Made by a program: the position numbers and the translations under genes
Notes under the pieces: model-generated
What the model saw: only the letters and a program-made list of their open reading frames with translations
Databases searched by the model: none
Told to the model about the DNA's origin: nothing
Source of the DNA: a virus
Length of the DNA stretch: 42,677 bases
IMG/VR virus record: IMGVR_UViG_3300003690_000022
Coordinates: 1-42,677 of that record
Direction: 5' to 3' (one strand)
Shown: positions 1 to 5,749 of the stretch, in pieces
Position numbering within the stretch: position 1 is the first letter of the stretch
Layout: each line of letters starts with the position of its first letter

Positions 1-91
1 CTGACCCCCTTGGTGCCACCCTGGCTGGGCGGAGTCAATTGCCAGAAGTGAACACAGACTGTGCTGACCATCACGTCTTCCTTATACGGTA
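1..91. repeat. Terminal direct repeat, left copy (circular closure)
   Basis: Bases 1-91 are identical to 42587-42677. An exact overlap of this length at both ends of a contig is what an assembler leaves on a circular or circularly permuted molecule. It should be collapsed: position 1 follows 42586. The minus-strand gene cluster at 71-1744 is therefore continuous with the one at 42657. A short true terminal repeat is the less likely alternative. Confidence 0.9.
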
Positions 92-298
92 CTGCCGACA
101 CCCGCCGCGGCTACAGGCCAGTAGCCCCCCAGGTAGCCTTGACACCACCTTGCGATCCAACTTGTGCCAGCCCACCCGGCACTGCAGCCGCCTCCACGCT
201 TCACCCATCTGCGTCACCACCCCCACCGGCCTCGGTCCCCCAAGCACCCAGAAGGCGTCGTCCACGAGACTCACCAGAACCGCCCACAGAGACTCCAC
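71..298 (-). CDS. Small Zn-binding protein, paralogue of the 851-1147 product
   Basis: About 75 residues, starting at GTG 298. The C-terminal half has C-x-V-G-x-H-x-L-x-R, then a C-x5-C pair ending in R-G-G-C, a compact C/H zinc-site pattern shared with the protein at 851-1147. The pattern resembles short phage Zn-ribbons of the DUF1660 type (from memory). The start is uncertain. A much better start, ATG at 311 with AGGAG six bases upstream, is one frame away and would stop after 36 codons, so a one-base indel near 298-300 may have broken the N-terminus. Its TGA overlaps the ATG of the next gene in the joined genome (42657) as TGATG, which implies translational coupling. Confidence 0.6.
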   Translation of the reverse strand: MESLWAVLVSLVDDAFWVLGGPRPVGVVTQMGEAWRRLQCRVGWHKLDRKVVSRLPGGLLACSRGGCRQYRIRKT

Positions 299-327
299 CA
301 GCGTCGCTCATAAGGGACTCCTATTAC

Positions 328-501
328 TCAGACGCAAGCCCTAATCGACGTTGCAACAGGTGCAGAGCAATCAGGCGACAAGCGCTCGTGCATCTTCACG
401 ATCATCTGCAACACTCCCCAGATTTCCCTCGAGGTGTCGTCGCAAGAGACCGCCCCTGTAACCCGGCAAGACTCGCACCACCACTTTGATGTATCCATCA
501 T
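328..501 (-). CDS. Small Cys-rich protein (57 aa)
   Basis: Starts at the ATGATG at 501 with GGAGAG just upstream and ends in TGA at 328. An N-terminal W-W-C-x-x-C is followed by single Cys at about residues 20, 45 and 55, which fits a small zinc site. It lies between two other Cys-rich small genes in the cluster that follows the small terminase gene. No function is recognised; binding zinc and contacting nucleic acid or protein is inferred from the Cys pattern alone. Confidence 0.6.
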   Translation of the reverse strand: MMDTSKWWCESCRVTGAVSCDDTSREIWGVLQMIVKMHERLSPDCSAPVATSIRACV

Positions 502-524
502 TCACTCTCCTGGGTAATCCCTGC

Positions 525-701
525 TCATATCGAAAACGTGAACCTCGACGGTACCACCACGAGCGCAGTTACCCGACACCGTAAGCACCGAGTAGCCACC
601 AGCTTGGTGTCCCGTGCCTTGAAACGATCAAACTCGGAGAACGTCATCCGAACCTCCTCCTCGTTCCCGCAATCCTCGCACCGAACCCGGTAAATCGCCA
701 T
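525..701 (-). CDS. Small four-cysteine zinc-ribbon protein (58 aa)
   Basis: Starts at ATG 701 with TAGGAG nine bases upstream and ends in TGA at 525. The translation has two CxxC knuckles, C-E-D-C at residues 8-11 and C-L-R-C at 39-42, separated by an acidic/basic helix-forming stretch, the classic zinc-ribbon layout. Its first half overlaps the 3' end of the gene at 628-879 in another frame. The good ribosome site and intact ribbon make this one likely real. Function unknown. Confidence 0.7.
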   Translation of the reverse strand: MAIYRVRCEDCGNEEEVRMTFSEFDRFKARDTKLVATRCLRCRVTALVVVPSRFTFSI

Positions 702-879
702 TAGGAACTCCTATACAACAAGCGTACGGCTCGAAGTGGTCGAACGAATGTTTGTGTCTGGCTAGGCCATCGCTGGGGTGGCGACCACATGCCCAGAGAC
801 CCGATGGTTCTCCCCCACGTAGGATCGGAACAAGCCAAGCGCCACACAAGTCACACCTGCCCATTACTCGCCTCGTCAT
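628..879 (-). CDS. Small Zn-binding protein (C-x2-C ... C-G-R-H)
   Basis: Up to 83 residues from 879; an internal ATG at 864 just before the first Cys knuckle is an equally good start. C-D-L-C is followed 20-odd residues later by W-A-C-G-R-H and then an H-K-H-S-F-D-H stretch, a likely C3H or C2H2 zinc site. The last 24 codons overlap the next gene (525-701) in a different frame and look like out-of-frame translation (G/R/S rich). The functional protein may end earlier, or an indel may have removed its stop. Confidence 0.5.
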   Translation of the reverse strand: MTRRVMGRCDLCGAWLVPILRGGEPSGLWACGRHPSDGLARHKHSFDHFEPYACCIGVPNGDLPGSVRGLRERGGGSDDVLRV

Positions 880-1147
880 AGGTACGCGCGCGGGCGTCTA
901 AGGTAGACCAGTGATGACACCCTGGACGTAGACACGCGCCCAGAGGGGATAGGATACCTACCGGTCGGTACAGTTCGTGCCTGCCTACCCAGCATAGTAG
1001 CCAGCCCTTGATCCGCCCTGAATGGCCTTCTGTAAAGTCGAGTGCCCTGTTTAGCATACCGAGACTCCTCTTAAACTTCACCGCCTCTAAATCGCCATCA
1101 GGCTCACCCCCCGAAGCCCCTTTGTCTGATACCAAACTGTCAGGCAT
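851..1147 (-). CDS. Small Zn-binding protein, paralogue of the 71-298 product
   Basis: About 98 residues from ATG 1147 (a GTG at 1156 is also in frame). A charged N-terminal half is followed by W-L-L-C-W-V-G-R-H-E-L-Y-R and C-L-R-P-G-C-H, the same C-x-V-G-x-H-x-L-x-R ... C-x-x-x-x-C plan as the product of 71-298, which makes the two paralogues. It lies directly downstream of the small terminase gene. Role unknown; Zn binding is inferred from the pattern. Confidence 0.6.
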   Translation of the reverse strand: MPDSLVSDKGASGGEPDGDLEAVKFKRSLGMLNRALDFTEGHSGRIKGWLLCWVGRHELYRPVGILSPLGACLRPGCHHWSTLDARARTYDEASNGQV

Positions 1148-1189
1148 GGCCCACACTACACATCACCAATCGCCTAAGCCATACCCCCT

Positions 1190-1744
1190 CTAATCCACAC
1201 TACCCTTATCTCCACTCTCACCCTCCTGCTTCACCTTCCTGCCCTTGCCCCTCAACGCATCTAACAGGTCACGGGCCGTGTTGTCGTCTCCCGTCACTGC
1301 AGTCTCACGGTACTTCTCCGGCCACAACGCCTTGAGAGCGAACATACGCAGCACATCGGAGCCTCGATTACCCTCCGGTTTCTTCAGCAAGGCGTACATG
1401 TCCTGCTCTTGGCCCTCCCGGAATGAGTGACGTGAATGCTCCCACCGCTGCTGGAAACCCTGGGTATCGCCTCTGTCCCAGTCGTAGACGGTGGTCCGAC
1501 CAATGCCGGCGACAGCGATCGCCTCCCGAGTAGTACCGGTCTTCGTGTATGCGGTAAGAAACGCCTCTTGTGCCTCGAGCTGACGCTTTTGGAAGGAGGA
1601 CGGATTGTACGGATTCTCAGTCCTAGGCGTATCGGGCCTTGCCGCCTGGGAGTTAGCGGCTACGTCTACGGCTTCCGTGGCATGCGAGATACCTGCATCG
1701 TAGCTGAGCAGGGCGGCTTCGCTGGTTCCGAGCTTAGTATCCAT
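1190..1744 (-). CDS. Terminase small subunit (putative)
   Basis: 184 residues from ATG 1744, chosen for the GGAGG four bases upstream; an in-frame start at 1777 lacks one. After a poorly conserved N-terminus (about 1-60), residues 60-110 form a helix-turn-helix unit (R-Q-L-E-A-Q-E-A-F-L, then G-I-G-R-T-T-V-Y-D-W), followed by a helical segment ending L-K-A-L-W-P-E-K-Y-R. This HTH plus 'A-L-x-P-E-K-Y-R' layout is typical of phage DNA-recognition terminase subunits, which bind the packaging site and recruit the large subunit. It is the first gene of the late block, facing away from the noncoding region at 1778-2507. The large subunit is encoded eleven small genes and about 2.8 kb further on, across the closed ends. 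Confidence 0.75.
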   Translation of the reverse strand: MDTKLGTSEAALLSYDAGISHATEAVDVAANSQAARPDTPRTENPYNPSSFQKRQLEAQEAFLTAYTKTGTTREAIAVAGIGRTTVYDWDRGDTQGFQQRWEHSRHSFREGQEQDMYALLKKPEGNRGSDVLRMFALKALWPEKYRETAVTGDDNTARDLLDALRGKGRKVKQEGESGDKGSVD

Positions 1745-1903
1745 GGTACCTCCGGTTAGTTTGCGATAGTGTATCACGAGACCTGGTATCCGGGGTATCC
1801 GTGGGGCGTAGCGGTCCCAGGGGAATTACCGAGTTTCCGCGCTTAACAGGTTGAACCGCTAGGCTATGGCCTGCTCCCCGGACACTCCACACCAGCATTG
1901 GTG

Positions 1904-2043
1904 GTGGCTAGCGAGTAGGCAGATTGTCCCACGCTCACGGGGTACAAATCCCGCCTCCGTTGGGTACGTTGCCGCACAGGAACTGTGGTGGTAGTACAAC
2001 CCCACCATGCGAACGTCAGACGCCCCGCCTACTCGCTAATCAC
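1904..2043. repeat. Long-range imperfect inverted repeat
   Basis: Arm 1904-1920 (GTGGCTAGCGAGTAGGC) is the reverse complement of 2027-2043 at 15 of 17 positions, with 106 bases between. As RNA it would close a large multi-branch structure. The enclosed segment contains a GTGGTGG/CCACC hairpin near 1985-2007. Confidence 0.7.
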
Positions 2044-2107
2044 CTCACTGGTCCCCATCCCGTTATGGGAGCTTATCCGAGGACGCGCCCGGGCTATTTG
2101 CCTAGGC

Positions 2108-2126
2108 CAGCCGTATTGGACGGCTG
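2108..2126. repeat. Perfect 7-bp hairpin
   Basis: CAGCCGT, loop ATTGG, ACGGCTG. There is no T-tract, so it is not a typical intrinsic terminator. It is one element of the structured region at 1778-2443. Confidence 0.6.
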
Positions 2127-2285
2127 CATCGGCGAGCCAGTTTAGGCAGTGCTTGGCTCAGACCTGCGATTGCCCTGGGGGTGAGTAAGACGACCTATGA
2201 GAGACGAAAGGGCTGCCGAGACTCTCACCCCTTGGCAACTACCTAAAAGCCGCCTCACTCACGCCCAGAACAAAACAAGACACCA

Positions 2286-2334
2286 GCTCTGAGATGGACG
2301 GCGGCAAAACCTTGGTCTCAGAGCCGACGTCCAT
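2286..2334. promoter_or_regulatory. Interleaved inverted repeats (pseudoknot-like)
   Basis: GCTCTGAG (2286-2293) pairs with CTCAGAGC (2317-2324), and ATGGACG (2294-2300) pairs with CGTCCAT (2328-2334). The two perfect stems interleave, so they form either a pseudoknot or two mutually exclusive hairpins. There is no spacer between the first two arms, which strains a classical H-type pseudoknot and favours a switch or a DNA-level function. Confidence 0.55.
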
Positions 2335-2443
2335 TACGACAACTCTACGCGCACGAATCCTAAACGTCAAGCGGTATCAGCGGGATATCCGGGCCAATCT
2401 CAGATCCGATCCAGATTGCTACCGTATCAAGCCTAGTCACAAC

Positions 2444-2472
2444 TTGACAAGGCTGATATACTATGTTATAGT
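2444..2472 (+). promoter_or_regulatory. Early sigma70-type promoter
   Basis: TTGACA at 2444-2449, a 17-base spacer and TATAGT at 2467-2472 match the bacterial housekeeping consensus at 11 of 12 positions. It points at the first early gene (ATG 2508), giving a leader of about 30 nt. The -10 overlaps a small inverted repeat, ACTAT-GTT-ATAGT, a possible operator. It likely drives the whole rightward early block. Confidence 0.85.
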
Positions 2473-2507
2473 GCCTGCAGGCAATCAGAAAAGTGAGGGA
2501 CAGAACG

Positions 2508-2726
2508 ATGGCCAGATATCTCGGAAGTATCCAAGGCAACCGCAACCAGGTAACACGACTGGGCACACCCCGCAGCGGTATCAGCGCTCACGTACGCGGG
2601 TGGGACATTGGCGCCCGGGTTACCATCTACGTCAACGGCGACGGCAAGGATGAAGTCACCGTCTATCGCACCAGCGGGTCCAACGCCCACACACGCGATA
2701 CCGTGATTGCAACCTTTACCGAATGA
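2508..2726 (+). CDS. Conserved small phage protein (72 aa), first early gene
   Basis: Starts at ATG 2508 with GAGGGA upstream. The sequence (M-A-R-Y-L-G-S-I-Q-G-N-R ... T-R-L-G-T, then I-S-A-H-V-R-G-W-D-I-G-A-R-V) looks like a compact beta-strand protein that I recall from many phage and bacterial genomes without a known function. It is the first gene behind the strong early promoter, which suggests early, abundant expression and perhaps host takeover; that role is inference. Confidence 0.75.
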   Translation: MARYLGSIQGNRNQVTRLGTPRSGISAHVRGWDIGARVTIYVNGDGKDEVTVYRTSGSNAHTRDTVIATFTE

Positions 2727-2746
2727 GCTGAGCGAAAGGACGGGAC

Positions 2747-3079
2747 ATGGAGATAGACCGAACACAACTACTCCCCCGGAGTTGGGACGCGCAGAGTCGC
2801 CTAGAGCGAGACCAGCGCTACGCGACAAAGTATGAGATCGTTGCGGCCCTAAACGGCACAACGCGGCTGGTCCAGTACACTGCCAGGCATTCCCGAAGCG
2901 CCTTGATAGCGTCTGTCAGGCAACGTGGCGAACAACTGGTCAAGTTCTGCAATGCCGAAGAGTTTCAGATTGGCAAGCGAGCTGCCGACGGCGTACATAT
3001 CGGAAACTGGCATATCGGATTCTCAGGCCGAACGAAACGCGAAGCTATCTCCGAGGGTGAATTCCCGTTCATCGACTAG
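2747..3079 (+). CDS. Hypothetical early protein (110 aa)
   Basis: Starts at ATG 2747 behind an AAAGGACGGGAC ribosome site, 20 bases after the previous gene. No Cys knuckle or membrane segment. A central basic stretch (R-H-S-R-S-A-L-I-A-S-V-R-Q-R-G) precedes G-x-H-I-G-N-W-H-I-G. Family not recognised. It is followed by the first of the repeated intergenic hairpins. Confidence 0.7.
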   Translation: MEIDRTQLLPRSWDAQSRLERDQRYATKYEIVAALNGTTRLVQYTARHSRSALIASVRQRGEQLVKFCNAEEFQIGKRAADGVHIGNWHIGFSGRTKREAISEGEFPFID

Positions 3080-3085
3080 CATTGG

Positions 3086-3109
3086 CCACGCCCGCCCCTT
3101 GGGGCGTGG
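3086..3109 (+). repeat. Intergenic hairpin module 1
   Basis: CCACGCCC (3086-3093) and GGGCGTGG (3102-3109) form a perfect 8-bp stem with an 8-nt loop. The flanks CTAGCATTGGCC and TGGCTGAAGC recur around the hairpin at 3580-3618 although the stems differ. No T-tract follows. Confidence 0.75.
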
Positions 3110-3142
3110 TGGCTGAAGCTAACCAGAACGGAAGGATGGGAC

Positions 3143-3337
3143 ATGAATTACCTATTGGACGAGGATTCCTATTACAGTTCGCTTCATCTTACCGATCGGC
3201 CTGTCCAGGAGCACGTCGTCTTCGCCACGTTTGGGGAAGCTAAGACCGCTCTACTCGACAAGCTCCGGACTGAACGCGACTACTGGGCCGAAGCTGTCAC
3301 CGTGGCGTACCGACTCACTCGTGGCGACTTAGCCTAA
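3143..3337 (+). CDS. Hypothetical early protein (64 aa)
   Basis: Starts at ATG 3143 with GGAAGGATGGGAC upstream. An acidic, Tyr-rich N-terminus is followed by an amphipathic helix (F-G-E-A-K-T-A-L-L-D-K-L) and A-E-A-V-T-V-A-Y. Family not recognised. It sits in the cassette series of small early genes, each with its own ribosome site. Confidence 0.65.
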   Translation: MNYLLDEDSYYSSLHLTDRPVQEHVVFATFGEAKTALLDKLRTERDYWAEAVTVAYRLTRGDLA

Positions 3338-3345
3338 CCCGAATC
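3338..3345 (+). repeat. CCCGAATC leader repeat, copy 1
   Basis: Immediately follows a stop codon and precedes a hairpin and ribosome site. Other copies with the fuller form CCGAATCAGAGAGAGG lie at 3630-3640, 4126-4146, 4537-4555, 5041-5058 and 5262-5279; 2481-2502 and 4841-4850 are variants. Confidence 0.7.
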
Positions 3346-3348
3346 AAC

Positions 3349-3367
3349 TGTCCGAAATAATCGGACA
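3349..3367 (+). repeat. Intergenic hairpin before the 3383 gene
   Basis: TGTCCGA, loop AATAA, TCGGACA: a perfect 7-bp stem ending just before the ribosome site CTGGAGG. It could affect mRNA stability or initiation of the next gene. Confidence 0.65.
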
Positions 3368-3382
3368 CCTGGAGGAACAGCC

Positions 3383-3574
3383 ATGGTACACCGATATACT
3401 TGCTCGGCCTGTAGTGAGAAGAACCCTTTGAAATTCCACACCTGGGAGACGTGGTACAAGCATATCCTGAACACGCATTGGCCCGAGCTGCCCACGATAC
3501 CTAAGATAGCAGCGATGCGGAACGCCTTGGAAGCAGTCGGCGGGCGCACGTTTGCCGTGGACGGATCATTCTAG
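3383..3574 (+). CDS. Small C2H2 zinc-finger protein (63 aa)
   Basis: Starts at ATG 3383 with GGAGGA nine bases upstream. C-S-A-C at residues 8-11, then W-x-x-W-Y-K-H-I-L-N-T-H gives a C-x2-C ... H-x4-H finger, followed by a short helical tail. Single C2H2 fingers of this kind occur in small phage and archaeal DNA-binding proteins; a DNA- or protein-binding regulatory role is inferred only. Confidence 0.75.
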   Translation: MVHRYTCSACSEKNPLKFHTWETWYKHILNTHWPELPTIPKIAAMRNALEAVGGRTFAVDGSF

Positions 3575-3579
3575 CATTG

Positions 3580-3618
3580 GCCGCGTCGGTGGGCCGGGCA
3601 ACCGACTCACCTGGCGGC
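3580..3618 (+). repeat. Intergenic hairpin module 2
   Basis: GCCGC-GTCGGT (3580-3590) pairs with ACCGAC (3601-3606) and GCGGC (3614-3618), with a 7-nt bulge. The flanks CTAGCATTGGCC and CGGCTGAAGC repeat those of module 1. The CCGAATCAGAG leader follows at 3630. Confidence 0.7.
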
Positions 3619-3656
3619 TGAAGCAACAACCGAATCAGAGAAAGAGGGGAACAGAC

Positions 3657-4121
3657 ATGGCAACAGCTCTATACAGCGACTGGCATATTAGAATGTCTGA
3701 AGCAACGTGCGGCGAAGCCTGCTGGCAAGCCCGGGAAGATGTATGCCGATGCTGCTGCAACGGTGCGAACCACGGGTGCGACCGCTTGACGGGCGAACGC
3801 CCCGAGCGGACCAAACGCAAGAGGGGGACCCGCTACAAGCTCATGGCGATCACAGGCTACGGTAATGCCTGGCGAATGCCGCGAAACGACCATTCGGACT
3901 ACATGAAAAATGTACACCCCGATGCGGTCTACCCGTCTGGCGCTTACTTCGACGCATCGCGCCGATACCCCAACGAACGCGTAATCTTCAATCTGGCGTC
4001 GGAATCCGCCCACAAGTGGCCCGAGGTAGCAGCCGTTGACACCTGCGAGAACGGCGTCAAATCGTATAACTGCGATACATACCTGGTCTGGGAGCGCATC
4101 GACGCCCCACGGACCTGGTAG
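3657..4121 (+). CDS. Cys-rich early protein (154 aa)
   Basis: Starts at ATG 3657 behind AAAGAGGGG. Residues 15-40 carry C-G-E-A-C, V-C-R-C-C-C-N-G-A-N-H-G-C, a dense Cys/His cluster likely to bind one or more zinc ions. A basic segment (R-x-K-R-K-R-G-T-R-Y-K) and an aromatic C-terminal region follow. I recall 'C-x-C-x-C-x-G-x-x-H-G' motifs in small actinophage-type proteins, but no function is known to me. Confidence 0.7.
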   Translation: MATALYSDWHIRMSEATCGEACWQAREDVCRCCCNGANHGCDRLTGERPERTKRKRGTRYKLMAITGYGNAWRMPRNDHSDYMKNVHPDAVYPSGAYFDASRRYPNERVIFNLASESAHKWPEVAAVDTCENGVKSYNCDTYLVWERIDAPRTW

Positions 4122-4125
4122 CAAG

Positions 4126-4146
4126 CCCGAATCAGAGAGAGAGGGA
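4126..4146 (+). repeat. CCCGAATCAGAGAGAG leader repeat
   Basis: The clearest copy of the repeated leader, running into the ribosome site AGAGAGGGACA in front of ATG 4153. It closely resembles the leader of the first early gene (2481-2502). Confidence 0.75.
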
Positions 4147-4152
4147 CATATC

Positions 4153-4482
4153 ATGGCCGACACAATACGGGAATACCTGCAAAGCGTTGAAGACATCGCC
4201 AAAGAGTGCCGAGACGAATATCCGGACCCGAACGACGACGACCGCGACACCTATATCAGCGAGTCAGTTGACGGCTCATACTGGATTATCTACTACAGCG
4301 CGAACGAGATAGTCCTAGAGGCCAGCGAGAATGAGCCGGACGGTGAAGAGGTCGCGGAACTAGCGGGAGACGGCGCTGACTGGCGACGCCTGCGCATGAT
4401 AGCCGCCTATTCCGCAATGGAAGCGGATGTCCGTGAATCCGTCGCCGCGCTCGACGCCGAAGCGGTCGAAGTCACGGCCTAG
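4153..4482 (+). CDS. Acidic early protein (109 aa)
   Basis: Starts at ATG 4153 after the leader repeat. Highly acidic (D-P-N-D-D-D-R-D, E-N-E-P-D-G-E-E), with a central S-Y-W-I-I-Y-Y-S strand. Such small acidic phage proteins are sometimes DNA mimics or inhibitors of host enzymes; nothing in the sequence proves that here. Family not recognised. Confidence 0.7.
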   Translation: MADTIREYLQSVEDIAKECRDEYPDPNDDDRDTYISESVDGSYWIIYYSANEIVLEASENEPDGEEVAELAGDGADWRRLRMIAAYSAMEADVRESVAALDAEAVEVTA

Positions 4483-4487
4483 CCTGC

Positions 4488-4524
4488 GCCACGCCCGCGC
4501 ATCGGGTCCGCTCGGTGCGCGTGG
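4488..4524 (+). repeat. Intergenic hairpin module 3
   Basis: CCAC (4489-4492) pairs with GTGG (4521-4524) and GCGCA (4497-4501) with TGCGC (4516-4520), around a GC-rich loop. It sits between a stop codon and a CCCGAATC leader (4537), like modules 1 and 2. Confidence 0.65.
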
Positions 4525-4562
4525 TGGCCCTGGCAACCCGAATCGAAAGTGAGGAAATCAGC

Positions 4563-4838
4563 GTGAACTACATTTACAGGCATCCTAACCCCGAGACTAC
4601 AGGCGAAACCGCAATGGCTGCCCACCACGGGCAGCGTTGCGAAATCATCCGACCGTTGCGAGCCCCTGAAGATTGGGACGGCGAACAAGGGCCAATGTTC
4701 AGGGTGCGTTTCGCAGATGAAGACGAGTTGGATGTCTTTGGCAGCGAGATTGAATGGCGGGAGGCGCCCAGCGACTTCGAGGACCACACCGACGACGATG
4801 CCAGGGAAGACCACCTGCGCGATAAAGCCAATGCCTAG
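4563..4838 (+). CDS. Hypothetical early protein (91 aa)
   Basis: GTG start at 4563 behind GTGAGGAAATCAGC. The central part (G-Q-R-C-E-I-I-R-P-L, then F-R-V-R-F-A-D-E-D-E-L-D-V-F) looks like a small beta barrel, with an acidic tail. Family not recognised. It overlaps the next start by 8 bases. Confidence 0.65.
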   Translation: MNYIYRHPNPETTGETAMAAHHGQRCEIIRPLRAPEDWDGEQGPMFRVRFADEDELDVFGSEIEWREAPSDFEDHTDDDAREDHLRDKANA

Positions 4839-5037
4839 ACAACCCGGATCCCACGATAAAGGCCAGTACCGATTCGACGAGACTGGCAAGATCACCGTCG
4901 TGGCGTCTAAGGCGCACGAGCGCGGCCCGAAGCCGGTGCAGGCCGACATGGACACCCTGATGCACGATCTCGAGAACGCCGCGGCCTGGGGATACGACCT
5001 GGAGCTCCCGCACGATATAACCGACGACAAGCCCTAG
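4831..5037 (+). CDS. Hypothetical early protein (68 aa)
   Basis: ATG 4831 overlaps the end of the previous gene (AATGCCTAG), which suggests coupling; the frame is open much further upstream but without a better start. The sequence has a short beta hairpin (Q-Y-R-F-D-E-T-G-K-I-T-V-V) and a helix (D-M-D-T-L-M-H-D-L-E-N-A). Function unknown. Confidence 0.6.
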   Translation: MPRQPGSHDKGQYRFDETGKITVVASKAHERGPKPVQADMDTLMHDLENAAAWGYDLELPHDITDDKP

Positions 5038-5040
5038 CAA

Positions 5041-5058
5041 CCCGAATCAGAGAGAGGA
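5041..5058 (+). repeat. CCCGAATCAGAGAGAGGA leader repeat
   Basis: Copy of the repeated leader in front of the GTG at 5064; its AGAGAGGA also serves as the ribosome site. Confidence 0.75.
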
Positions 5059-5063
5059 ACGAC

Positions 5064-5261
5064 GTGGGCATCGATTTCACCGCCTATCAAGGCCGATACC
5101 GCATCATCTACTCAGAGGAAACACACCTCTACCGAGGATCCTGCAAAATCCACGGCTCACTGTTCGCCGGCATCGCGGTTCGGAAAGACGCCCACGACCT
5201 AATGGCAACCCACATTGTCGATTTGCACAACAACGAACCCATCTTCAGGGCCGCCGACTAA
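5064..5261 (+). CDS. Hypothetical early protein (65 aa)
   Basis: GTG start at 5064. Alternating hydrophobic residues (F-T-A-Y-Q-G-R-Y-R-I-I-Y) suggest a beta fold; one Cys and several His. Family not recognised. Flanked by two copies of the CCCGAATC leader, as an exchangeable cassette might be. Confidence 0.6.
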   Translation: MGIDFTAYQGRYRIIYSEETHLYRGSCKIHGSLFAGIAVRKDAHDLMATHIVDLHNNEPIFRAAD

Positions 5262-5279
5262 CCCGAATCAGACAGGAGA
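5262..5279 (+). repeat. CCCGAATCAGACAGGAGA leader repeat
   Basis: Last clear copy of the repeated leader, in front of ATG 5284. Confidence 0.7.
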
Positions 5280-5283
5280 CACC

Positions 5284-5487
5284 ATGAACAAGAACAGCCC
5301 CAACGACCTGCTCACCCGCAAGGAGACCGCGGAGATACTCGAGTGTGACATCCAGACGGTCGACGCGTACCGGAAGACCCGTGGCCTGCCCTGGTCCCAA
5401 AGTGGCACCGGGAGAGTCTGGCTCCGCCGCGGCGACGTGGACGCGTTCAAGGCTGAGCGGGACAAGGTGACGCCGCATCATGAGTAG
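5284..5487 (+). CDS. Excisionase/MerR-like HTH DNA-binding protein (67 aa)
   Basis: ATG 5284 with ACAGGAGACACC upstream. L-T-R-K-E-T-A-E-I-L-E-C-D-I-Q-T-V-D-A-Y-R is a winged helix-turn-helix of the small helix_turn_helix_17 type, followed by the wing (G-T-G-R-V-W-L-R-R-G-D-V-D-A-F). Such proteins act as excisionases or small transcription regulators. No integrase is present, so regulation is more likely. The next gene overlaps its end by 8 bases. Confidence 0.8.
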   Translation: MNKNSPNDLLTRKETAEILECDIQTVDAYRKTRGLPWSQSGTGRVWLRRGDVDAFKAERDKVTPHHE

Positions 5488-5749
5488 CCAAGCAATGACC
5501 GAAAGTCAAGTCCTCCGTCGCCTTGACGCTGAGCGCCTAGCTGTGGGGTTTTTAACCACGACAGCATTAGAAGCAGGTCTCGTCAAGGCAACCTTCAGCT
5601 CCCACGACAGGCTCAAGGCGGCGTGCGAAGCGGTGGTGAAGGAAAGTGAATGGAGAACCAAAGTGCAGGGCGGGAAAGACACGATGACGAGTAAGATCGT
5701 GCCACAAGTTGAAGCCGCCCTGGACAGCATCCCGGCGGTGCCCGAATGA
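5480..5749 (+). CDS. Hypothetical helical protein (89 aa)
   Basis: ATG 5480 overlaps the upstream stop. Mostly helical by composition (L-R-R-L-D-A-E-R-L-A-V-G-F-L, R-L-K-A-A-C-E-A-V-V-K). No motif recognised. The 3' end overlaps the next ATG (5746), so it belongs to one translational unit with its neighbours. Confidence 0.65.
   Translation: MSSQAMTESQVLRRLDAERLAVGFLTTTALEAGLVKATFSSHDRLKAACEAVVKESEWRTKVQGGKDTMTSKIVPQVEAALDSIPAVPE

Larger units (their letters stand above)
1778..2443. other. Noncoding, hairpin-rich divergent region (possible origin or control region)
   Basis: No convincing gene on either strand over about 670 bases between the divergent late (-) and early (+) blocks. It holds several inverted repeats, listed separately, and the pair GGTATCC ... 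GGTATCC near 1787-1800. This position and structure fit a replication origin, a packaging-site region or a structured RNA. None of these is shown by the sequence alone. Confidence 0.6.

Noticed and set aside
1801-1975. tRNA-like strings (CTGTTAA loop on the minus strand, TACAAAT loop on the plus strand)
   Set aside because: The flanking bases do not form anticodon, acceptor or T stems, so no cloverleaf can be drawn.
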